Shown here one piece after another: positions 24,501 to 36,500 of a stretch of 38,644 bases of DNA. The stretch spans positions 1-38,644 of the forward strand of contig JAQWLN010000178.1 of NCBI GenBank assembly GCA_029247265.1, in the 5' to 3' direction. Each line of letters starts with the position of its first letter. Position 1 is the first letter of the stretch. Below the pieces are notes generated by a model, which saw only the letters and a list, made by a program, of their open reading frames with translations, was not told the DNA's origin and did no database searches. Both the position numbers and the translations under genes were made by a program. This DNA comes from Fuerstiella sp. GTDB taxonomy: Bacteria > Planctomycetota > Planctomycetia > Planctomycetales > Planctomycetaceae.

Positions 24501-27500
24501 CATTGGCTGGGCGGCTCAGAATCTGCTGTTCAAAACCGTCAACACACTGCTGGGCCAGACGGCCATCGGAACAGAGCAGCCCGCTCGCACCGGCGCCACG
24601 ATTGTCGATTCCACGATTTCCGCCGCCGATGCCGTGAACGTCACGGCCGACAACAGCGCGAAGATCCAGGCGACGATCGGCAACAAGACAGATTCGCAGG
24701 CCGCCGCACTCACCGGCGCCAGCGGAATGGCGGTCGGTCTGGCAATCACCACGAATCTTGTCAACAGCGATGCGGAAGCGAAGATTCATTCCACATCGAC
24801 CACGAAACAGAACGTCACGGCCGGCGCGGGCGGCATCACGGTCGACGCTCAGGATCAGGCGGCCATCACGGCCAACAGCAAACTTCAGTCACTGCAGTCC
24901 ACCACCAACGACGCCGGACTGGGACTCCTGATTGATTCTATCGTCGGGCTGGACGGCGTTGACTTCACCGACCGTTCCGGAAGTCGATCGGTGAAAACCG
25001 ATGACCTGGTGCTGATCGATTCCGTCGATTATTCGTCCTACGCTCTGCCGGACACCGTCACCAAAGGCGATCGCGTCGAATTGGAATTCGACACCGCCGG
25101 AGCCGCTGGCGACGTCATGGAATATATTTCCAGCACGCCTTTGACTGCTGGTGTTGACTTCGAAGAGCAGGAGTTTTCCGACACGACAAAATGGCGAAAA
25201 GTGACAGGCGCTCCGGAAGAAATCTACAAATTTCTGGGGACCACGCCGACCACAATCACGTTCGCCACAGAAGACTTCACGAATACCGCTCGCTGGTTCC
25301 CAATGTCAAAGGTGAATCCGACGAGTGCCATTCCCGGCCTCAGCCTGAGCGTCAGCGAATCGGATTCCGCTGCATTCGGTGGCATGATCGTTCGCAACGA
25401 CGTCAAAAGTGATGTCGATGCCTACGTCGACGACGTCGCAGCGCTGGCGTCGGGCGACATCTTCATTCATGCCGATCTTTCCGGCGTGATTGAGGCTCAG
25501 ACACGCAGCACGGTCACGTCCAGTGGCGGCAGCGCGGCGGGCGAAGGAGATTCGATTGCGGTCAACGCTGTGATCGTGGCGAATGTTGTCAACACTTCGG
25601 CCGATGCTTATGCCAAAGACAGCAGCCTGACAACGACCGGCAGCGGCGACATCGATCTGCAGGCGGAAAACGAGTCGAAGATCGACGCGACGATTGCCGC
25701 CAACGTCGAATCGAATGGACACGGCATCGGCGTTGTCCTGGCGTTTAACACTGTCGGCTGGGCAGCTCAGAACTTCCTGTTCAACACGGTCGACGCCATC
25801 ATTGGCAGCTCAATCGGCACTATGACGTCCGCATCGATGAATGCTCGCACCGAAAACACAACCATCAATGCGGCCGGCGATGTTTCTGTTACTGCCGATT
25901 CTGATGCCGCTATCGACGCTCGCATCACCAATGCCAACAGCACAATTTCTGCGACTCCGGCGGGTGGCAGCGATACGATTTCGGTCGGTGCGATTCTGGC
26001 GATGAACAAAGTCGCCACGGACGTTGACGCCAGCATTAAGACTGCGTCAACGCTGTCGGCAGGCAGTGGCCTGACCGTTACCGTCGATGACAATGCGAAG
26101 ATCACATCAAATGTTGAAGCAAGCAGTGTGGCTATCGGAGCGGGAACCGATGATTCGTCAGGTGTTGCCATTGGTGTCACGCTGGCTCGGAACGAAGTCC
26201 ACGCTGCCGCCGATGCTTTGATCGAATCGGCCACATCGGGAACTCTGACCGGTGACGTGTTGGTGGAAGCGAAAAAAGATGCTCTCATCGATGCGTCGGT
26301 CACGTCCACCGCCATCGGAGTCGCTTTGTCCCCCGGAAAATCGGTCGCGGTCAGTGGCAGCGGAGCTCTTGCTTTTAACACAATCCTGGGCAGCAATAAC
26401 GCGACGATCAAAAACAGCACGCTCACCACCGTTGCCGGTGCTGGTCAGGCGGGCGACGTGTCGGTGACGACCGACGACGATTCCAGAATCGACGCTCTTG
26501 TGCGTTCGGTTTCTGTGTCGGTTGCCGTGGGAGCCAAAACGTCCGCGGGAATTGCCATCGGTCTTTCTGTGGCCAAGAACCAGATCGGCTGGGACACATC
26601 GACCACCAGCCACGACCATCTGAGCACAGCGAAGCCGACGACGTTGACCACCGGCAAGAAGGTCAAAGTGGCGAACGGTCCGCTGGGCAGTCGCATTTTT
26701 GAATATCTGGGAGCGAACCTCAGCAACAGCGAGGGCATTGACCTGAGCACGGTCAACTACTTCGACAAAAGCACGTGGGCGCCAGCCGATCTTTCGACTA
26801 ACGCCGCGGAAGTGTTTGCAACCGTAAACGGCGGCACTATCACGGCCGCCGGTGATCTGGACGTCGCCGCGGATTCTGATTCGGAAATCAACGCAACAGT
26901 TCTTTCCGGAGCCGTCGGAGTGGCTGGCGGCAAGACGGCCGTGGCCGTGAGTGCGGCGGGCGTTTACACCGAAAACACGATACGTACAGACGTCCGCGGC
27001 CGCATCATCGGCGGGACGATCGTTGCGAAGTCGGTCGGCGTGACGGCCGACGACGGTTCGTCCATCACGTCGGTTGCCGGTGCCGCTTCCGTCGCCGCTT
27101 CTGTTGGCAAGACGGCAGTTTCTGTAAGCATCGGGTTGTCTCTGGCGTTCAACGAAATCAGCAGCGAAACAGAAGCATCCGTCAGCAACGGCGCCAGCGT
27201 GACGACGAACACAGGCAACGTGGGAGTCTCCGCCATTTCTCGCGGAACCAAACTGTTCGACCTCACATTCGCAGCAAGTCAGCTCGACGATGCCGCTCGC
27301 GTCGACGGCGATAACGGCGACACAGCCAGCGTGAATGAAGAAACGGTCGATGCCACGGCCGACGCTGCGATTCTTGCCGCACTGAAGGCCGCGCTGGAAG
27401 CAGCTCCAAGCAACGCTCTTTCATTCCCGTTAGTCGAAACCGTTCGCAGTGACTGGGCCTTCACCACGGCCGATGGATCTCAAACGGTCAAGCCGAGGAC

Positions 27501-30500
27501 GCAGGTCAAGCTGGAGACGGGTTACAGCAACGGCGGAGTCGGCGGAGCTATCTATCGTTATCTCGGAACCGGAGAAACGACAATCGATCTGTCAGCCGCC
27601 GATTTTTCTGACACAACGAAATGGCAGCTCAAGCCAGTCGACCTGAAGCTTTCCATCCTGCAAAAAGGCAAGTCGTGGTTACTGGTGGCCGGTGATGGCA
27701 CCAGCTACACGCTGACGCTGCATCCGACCGATTCCACAAAGATCGAAGTCTCAAAGACGAACATCAGCGCCGTCTCGGCCGCGGCTTCTGCGGGAATCGG
27801 CGTCGGCAAGACGGGCGTCGCGATCAGCGGCGCGGGGGCTGTCGCGGTCAACAGTATTCTGACAAAAACGGACGCTCAAATCGTCGACGCCATTGTCGCG
27901 AGCGCCGGGCAGATGACGATTAATTCCACGAATTCCGCCGTGATCAATTCTGCCGTTGTCGCGGCGTCGCTGGCGATCGGAGGCGGACAGCAGGGTGTCG
28001 GCGTTTCTTTGGGAGTCGCTGTGGCTCAGAACCGAATCGGTTCCACCGCTGGCGGAAATCCGGGAACCGCGCGCACTTCGGCTGTGGTCAAAGACAGTTC
28101 CGTCGATGCGGTTGGCAAGCTGACGCTGCAGGCGATCAGCAGTCAGAAGATTGGCAGCCTGGTGTTTGCGGGGTCTGTTGGAGTTGGCATCGGACAGGCG
28201 GGCGTCGGTCTCAGCGGAGCGGGTGTGTATTCCGAAAACAGTATCAAAATGGATGTACTGTCTCAAATTGACGGCGACGGAAGCGGAGCCAGTCGCAAAT
28301 TCGAAGCTTCTGCCATCGACGTTCTGGCAACCGATCAGTCATACATCAGCGCGTTTGCCGGAGCCGCATCTGTGGCGGCCGGATTCGGTCAGGTGGGAGT
28401 CGCCGTTTCCATCGGTGCCGCGATCGCTCGCAACGACATCGGCAGCACGACCAAAGCCGAAATCAAGAACGCCAACGATTCAATTACGACTCAGTCTGGT
28501 CATGTCACCGTGAAGGCGGCTCAGAGTGCGTCGGTTCAGGTCATCGCGGCCGCTGCTTCTGCCGCGATCGCCGCCGGACAAATCGGTGTTGGTCTGAGTG
28601 GTGCGGGAGCCGACGCGGCGAACCTGATTCATAGTTCCACGCGAGCACAGGTCGTCGACAGCCATCTGATCTCGGCCGACGACATCGTTGTTGAATCCGC
28701 CGGAACCTCAATCATCGATTCATTCGTCTTCAGCGCTTCGGCGGGCGTGGGGATCGGACAAGCGGGCATCGGCGCTTCTATCGGCGTCGGGTTGGCTCGA
28801 AACATCATTGGTTACAAATCCAACACTGCCACGACCGCGACTTACCAGTCCGGACAGAACCCTGCGGCCCTCAATCCGAATCAATCCGTTCGCATCGCGG
28901 GAGGAATTCGCAGCGGCGAGATTTACATGTACGTTGGAACAGCGTTAACCGAAGCATCCGCCGGCGCCGGAATAGATCTGCAGGCCATGGACTACGGTGA
29001 CCGTCGAGCGTGGCAGCGAGTCGACCTTGTGGCCGACACTTCGGAAGTCGTCGCGCAGGTGGCGGATTCCAGTCTGAACGCCGCTGACGATATCCGCATT
29101 CAGGCGAATTCGACGTCTGCCATCAATGCGAAGGTCGTTTCCGGATCTGTCGCGGTGGGCGGTGGTTTGGTGGGAGCAGGCATCAGTGGTGCCGGCGTCG
29201 GCGCAGAAAATCGCATCGCCACCGATGTGACGGCCGAGATTGTCGGCGACGGAGCAACGGGAATTATAGGCGATGCGATCAGCGTGCGTGCCAGCGATAC
29301 GTCAACCATCAACGCTCTCACGGGAGCGGCCTCAATCGCTGGCGGATTCGGCGGTGCCGGAGTCGCGGCTTCGATTGGAGTGGCGATTGCCTACAACGAC
29401 ATCGACAACGACATCACGGCTGCCATTCGAAACGCCAATTCGGTTGTCGAAACGCGAACGGGAGCACTGACGGTCAGCGCGACAGACGCCGCGACGATTT
29501 CTTCCACGACAACCGCCGCGTCACTTGCCCTGGCGATTGGCGGAATCGCGGCGTCAGTCAGCGGAGCCGGTGCGGATGCCACCAACGTGATTCTGACAGA
29601 TACCAACGCTTACATTTCGGGCAGCAAGATTGCCACGGCAGGCGATCTGAATGTCCGCGCCAGCAGTTCGGCCGATATTTCGTCGTCGGTCGCGGCGTTG
29701 GCAGCATCGCTGGCGTTTTCCGGCGGAGCGGGTGTGGGGCTGGCGATTGGATCGTCGACCGCTCAGAACTTCGTCGGGTACACCGGTTCCGGTGCGGTGA
29801 GTTCGTCGATGACGATGGCTTACATCACGGGGTCTCAGGTCACCGTCGGCGGCACGCTGAATCAGTCAGCTGCGTCGACAGCCACCATCACGTCAAACGT
29901 CGCCGCCGCGTCGGCCGCAGTCGCCACGGGCACGATTGCCGTCGCTGGCGCAGGTGCCGGAGCCAGCTCGAAGAATCGCATCGGCCAAACGGTGCGGTCG
30001 TACATTGAGAATACAACAGGCACTGGTGCGGCCATTCGCAACGCCAATATCAGCGCCACGGACACTTCCACCATTACGTCGTTCTCAGGCGCGGCGGCGC
30101 TATCTGCGGCGATCGGAATTGGTGGCGCCGCGGCCGTCAGCGTGGCGCTGGCGGACAATGCGATTACCAATACCGTGGAATCCTGGGTTCACACTTCCAA
30201 CATCGGTTCTGCCGCAGATCATCTGTCCTCGGCGGGAAGCCAGCTATTGAGCGTCGGAGACCGTGTGCGGATTGCGAACGCTCAAAGTGCGCTGGGGCGC
30301 GTTGGGGCGGTTTACGAATTTCTCGGTCACAGCAGCACGTATGCGTCGACGACCGCTCCTGTGGCTGTGAACACTGGCGAAACCGTTCGCGTGGCGACGG
30401 GGCATTCTGACGGCGGCACCGTTGGACAGGTCTATCGATACAAAGGGAAAACGGATGACTTCACCACGGACAACGGAGAACAAACCGTCAATAAGAACAA

Positions 30501-33500
30501 TCGCCTTCGACTTTCGGTGCTGTACGATTCTTCGAAGGGTGTTCCGGGAGGCGCTTACAAGTATCTTGGCACGCAAGCGGACATCAATCTTTCGAATGAG
30601 AACTTTCTCGACACGACGAAGTGGCAAGACGTCACCAAGCTGAACCTGTCGGGCGAAGACTTTAGCGACACGACATTCTGGACGAACATCAGCAGCGTTA
30701 ATCTGGGCACAGCGAACTACAAGAACACGACGCTGTGGCGAGCGGTCGACGAAACGCTGTCGATCACCGCTACAGAAAACGCCACCATCAGTGCTCAGGC
30801 ACACGCGGCGGCATTATCTGGTGGACTTGTGGCAGCCAGCGGCGGTGGTGCGAATGCGTCGAATTCGATCAACACCACAACGCGTGCGTACGTTACAGAT
30901 TCGAACGTGACTCTGTCGGGCGATCTGAATGTCAATGCTCTGAACACAGCTACCGCTTCCAGCGTGACCGGTTCGTCCAGCATCGCTGTGGGAGTGATCT
31001 CCGTTGCGGGCGGATGTTCGACAACAAACATCACGATCATGCCGACCGTTTCAGCGTCCGTCACAGGCGGGACGCTGGTCGCTGATGATGTCACAATCGG
31101 GGCTTCTACGACTCCGAAATCTTCGGCCTTCGCGTATGGCGTTAACGCCGGAACGCTGGCTGTGGGGGCATCCTCAGCCGTTGTTAATGTCTCGCCCGCG
31201 GTCTCGACGACGGTTGGTGGCACCGTCACAGCGTCTTCCGTGACGGCACAAGCGATCACCAACAAACCGTCCTCGGGCAAGTCTGCCACGGCGAAGACGA
31301 CCGGAGCTTCCGGAGGCGTTTTGGTCGGTGCGAATTCCACACGAACGCTGGTGACTCATGGCGGGACCGTCCGCAGCAGTGTGGCCGACGATGCCGTGCT
31401 GAGCGTTCTCGGCACGACTAGCATTTTGGCCACCAGCAATGGCGATCACAAAGCCGAAGCCGACAGCTATGCTGGTGGCCTATTGGCCGCCGGTGTGAGT
31501 TTCGCTCAGGCGACTTCGTCGACCAGTGTCACGGCAGCAATCGGTGACGACGTGACTCTCACCGGCGGCGCGCTTCGCATCGGTGCCGTGCGAGATCACA
31601 AACAATTTTCTGAAAACTTTGCGGGCAGCGGCGGAGCCATTGCTGGAGCCTCCGCCAGTGCGGTCACGAGTCAATCCGGAAACGTCACGACGTCGATCGG
31701 AGACAGCACGGTGACTCTGTCGGGCGCTCTCACCGGAAGTGCGATCAGCACGGCGGAACTGAACGGACTCGTACAAACGTTCTCCGGAGGTTTACTGGCC
31801 GGTGCGGGAGCTCGACTTCGCAATGCTGCCAACACGAACGTGCTGGTAGACGTCGGTTCCGGCGCCACTATTCAGGCGAATTCAATCACAATGGATGCCG
31901 GCAATGTGTTCCGCAAGCCGGGCCTGAGCACCGACAACATTCGCGGCACCACCGGAGGTCTCGTGAGTGGTGCGAGTGCCAAGAGTGAAACGACGATCGC
32001 GTTCGATACCAAAGTTAACATCGGTGGATCGGCTTCGCTTACGGTCACGGGGCAGGAATCAACGGCTGGCGACTTCGCTTTGCGAGCCTTGAACGATATT
32101 TCCGGCCGTGACAAAGTGAGTTTCACCACGGGCGGAGCATTCAGTGGAGCCGGAGCGGATTCGATCATCAAGACAACGAAAGACAACGCGACTGTCGCGA
32201 CAGGAACAAATTCGGTTCTGAACAGCGTCGGTGACATTGTGATTTCGGCTCGCGGCACGGGAGATGTCCGCACGAAAACGAACATCGAAACGTTTGGAGC
32301 TGCCACGGTTGGAGTCGCGGATGCCATTTCTGATGTTCGCCCTAACAATACGATTACCGTTGGGACTGGCACGAAAATCACGGCGGATGGAGACGTTCTG
32401 GTTTCCGCAGGAACGAACACGAACTTCAATCGCGATCAATACAATCTGGTGGCGATTTCCGATTCCTTCGCCGGCAGCGCGATTCCGATCGATGACATCG
32501 ATTCGACCGCGCGACTGTTTCAGACCAACCGCATCGACATCAACAGCGGCGCCGTGGTGAAGTCGGCCGCCGATATCAAGCTGCATGCCGAACGACTTGG
32601 TCTGGCCGACATGGAAAGCAAGGCTAAAGCCGTGAACTGGGCCACAGCGGCGGCCGGAGCTGTCAACAGTCTGCTGGGCGGACAGGAAACCTTCGGTGGC
32701 TCAATCGACGTCGATGCCGACGGAATCGTCAACGTCAACGGAACACTTCAAACGGGTACCAAACGACATCGTTCGCTGACACTCGGCACACTAACGTCGG
32801 GACCGCCGTCCGGCTGGGACGTCGCCACCGGAACGATCACGGCGATCACGGCAACCCCGGGAGTCGCCATCACTCAGGGGAAAGAAATCCTCAGCACCGG
32901 CCTGTTCGCTCAGCTCACCAATGCTCGAACTCAGCTGGAACTCTACCGATCCACCAACACGACTCTGCGAAACTTCTATCAGTCAGAAATTACACGGATT
33001 CAGGCAGAACTCGTTTCAGAAGGACTGGGGACGCTTCAGTCCGACGGTTCGTTCACAGCGAACGAAGTCTATGTGATGACAGCTGCCGTCCAGCCGCTGC
33101 GAGCTCAGGCGGGCATCGTAGATGTCCGCGCCGATGCACTGCTTGGTGGTGGTTCCGGTGTGCTGAACGCTCCGAGCGATGCGAGTGTCACCATCACGAA
33201 TCACACTCCGGCTCAGCTGCAGATCAAAGGAATCAACATTCCTGAACAGAATGGCGGACTGTTCCTGAACGGTGACAACGTGGTCAGTACGGCAGAGATC
33301 ACCGGGAAGAACGAAACAGGGCACGGCACAGCATCGTTCAGTTCGATCACGGGCGGAACGGGTTCGGCAACGCCGGCGATTACTTTGAGCAACACGTTCG
33401 ATACCAACACGTATTCCGGGGACGTGACGTATCCGAATCCGGCGATTGTCGTGTCTGGTGAAGTTGTCAACCTGAACGGCGATTTCACGGCCAGCAATCC

Positions 33501-36500
33501 CAAGGGTGATGTTATCTACAAGGCAAGCATCAAGGCGGCGAATATCACGACAATCGCCGGAGGCACAGTCTTCATCGATGGTGTGTCGAAGCACAGCACG
33601 GCCGGAGATCCGTACGGTGATCTCAAGACTCTTGGTGACGGCATCAGCAAGTACGTCGAAGCCGACGTCGTGAGTAAGTTGACGACGGCATCGTCCTCAA
33701 CGCTGCTCGGTGACACCATCATCATCAACGCGGAATATCTGAACATCAATGGTGTGATTCAGAGTGGCAAGTCGGACTACACGCTCGAAATCACATCAGC
33801 GGTCGCGTCGCAGATTGCGTCGATCAAGTCGAACGGATCGACTAACCGCTACACGCCCCTGCAGTCGCCCAATCCGGATTTCAGTCTGCAGTACGATCGC
33901 GTGACCGATCGCATCATCGTTCGCGAATTGCGAGTCAGCGGTGGCAACGTACAGTTGACCGGGCATATTCTCAGCACCGGCGGCGGCACGATTCGTGTGC
34001 TGAATGGCTATGCCGACATCAAAGTCGACAACAAAACCGCGTTCGATGTAGAAATCGAACGCCTTGACGCTTCCAAACGCGGCTCAGGAACTTTGCTGCT
34101 GGCTGACAAGGCCAAAGGCACGAGCGCCAATCCTCAGACTACGCTGTACGGCCAGGCACCAGATGCCACAGCACCAGTGGACGGAACGTACTCGCCGCGA
34201 AGCAATTGGCGTTATGGCTTCTCAGTTGGCATGAAGACGGCCACGCGAACCACAACCACGTACGGTTCGTCCGCATGGCTGGGAATTGATGCTCTGGCCG
34301 CTGACCCGAGCAACATCACCAGCGGACCTCACACAGAAACGATCTCGCAACCAAAACTGATGGATGAAGGGACATACTTCTACCGCAGCGGCTCTAGTGA
34401 CGGAGACTACACGTACGGCTCTCAGGCCAACGACACAGAAGCACCTCGAAAATTCAAGACGCGACAGTGGTCAACAAGCACGTGGTACGGCAAGAAGACT
34501 CACTATCAGACCTGGGTGGAAGAAAAAAAGCAGGAAACTGTTGCCACGCACACGTTCCGCGCTGACCGGCCGATTGCGATCGATTTTATTGGGCAGGACG
34601 AGGCCGATGTGACCGTCACGTCAAATTCCGGCGGACGAATCATTCTGTCAGGCCCGATTCTCAACGCCACCGGCGTGACCACGGTCACATCGTCAGCTGG
34701 CATTGTGCAGGCGTCTGAAGATGCAGCAGTGGGCGGTCGACGAGTCGTTCTTTCTTCGAGTGGCGGGCAGATCACCGGTGTCACGACGAACGTACCAGAC
34801 ATCGCGGAGGCGGGCATCAACGCCGTCGCTGCGGGTGCCATCAGTCTTTCCGAAATCAGCGGACCGCTGCATCTGGAACAGGCCAAATCGGCAGGCCGCC
34901 ACGACGTAACTCTCACCAGTCTGGGCGGAATCGTTCGTCCGACACATTACACGTCCACTCCGAATGTGTACGGCGGTTCTGTTACCCTGACAGCGGGCAG
35001 CGGCGGCATCGGTGCCGCCAATCGCTATCTGACGGTTGATTCCGGCACCGCAGACACCAGCGTCTTTGTCGCCACAGCGTCCGGCAGTATCTACCTGGAA
35101 GAACTGACCGGCAATCTGCACGTGAAGTCGATCGTTTCGTCGACGGGAGATGTCGGGCTGAAAGTGAAAACGGGTTCGCTGATCGACGGCAACAAACTCG
35201 AACAACGCGACGAACGAACCTACAACGAACTTGCCAATGGGCTGTGGAAAGACCTGCAGCTGACCGCGGGAGCTGGAGCCAACGACAAAGTCACAGAAAC
35301 GCTGAACACCTTCAAAGCCAGCAAGTTAGGTGAGTACCGAACGTATTGGAACTGGCGGAACACCCAGATCGATTCGACCACGTACGATGCGACGTTCCAA
35401 ATTACACTTTCAGAACAGGAACAGCAGGACTACGACGCTGTTTATCGCGCCGAAGGCACAGCCAACGGACTGACTGGTCAACCGCTGGAAGACTTCATCG
35501 CTGCCGCCATCACGACGCTGCAGAATTCACGAACACAGCAATATCACACTCTACACGCCACGTGGGATGCCTACGATCGCGGGGCATACGATGCGGGCGA
35601 TCTGACGGCAGGGAACGTGGCCAACTTCGAGTACACGCTCTCAACGGCTGAAAATGATGGTCTCGTCGGCAGCATCAAAATCTGGACTGAAGACGAACTG
35701 CTGTACACGATCGGTGCCGGACTGCTGAACGAAGTCACCGACACGCAGGCGACTATCGAAGCCGACAACATCAGCGGCAAGAACGTAACTGTCGATGTGA
35801 CTTCGGGCAACGTCGGCAAATACACCGACGCCATCACAATCGACCTGTCGAAGTCGTCACTCACAACTCCGGAACGTGTCGCTCTTGCAGGAGCCGAACG
35901 TGCGGACGTTGTCTTTATCGCGGGTCAAAAATTTACCGACAGCCTGAACTTCACGCCCGACGCGACCAGCGGAGATATCATCGGACGGACCTCAGGCAGC
36001 TGGATTACAGATGGCTTTCAGGCCGGTCTGCATATTCGTTTGGAATCCGCGTCCGCCAACATTTCTCCACCGCGTGTGTACTGGGAAATCGCTTCCGTCA
36101 CGGCCACTGAACTGCGTTTAACGCAAAAAGGCGTGTTGACGACGGAAACCGGACGAGCGGCCACGGTGACTCAGGTTGCACTGAACCCGAATGCTCCGGG
36201 AATCATCCTGACGAAGATCGAAGTCGGTCAACGCGACGACATTGACCTTACAGCCACCACGAAACTGAACGTTTCCGCAACCGGTGCTGTGTTCGTCGGT
36301 TCAGAAAATGAGCTGAAAATTGAAAACGTCACAACGGCGGGCATCGTCGCGCTGAAAACCGGCGATGCGATTTCTAAATTCGGTACGGGAACGCCGGCGG
36401 TTGAATCCGGAAACCTTGTTCTCGAAGCCGCCGACGGCGGAATCGGAACCACCGCGAAACCATTCGATATCGATCTGCAGGGCACCGGTACGCTCACCGC

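Noticed and set aside
20650..30190. CRISPR-like array because of regular spacing
   Set aside because: The periodicity is in the protein, at 180-207 and 1080-1290 bases, and the DNA copies are diverged; there are no short identical direct repeats with unique spacers.
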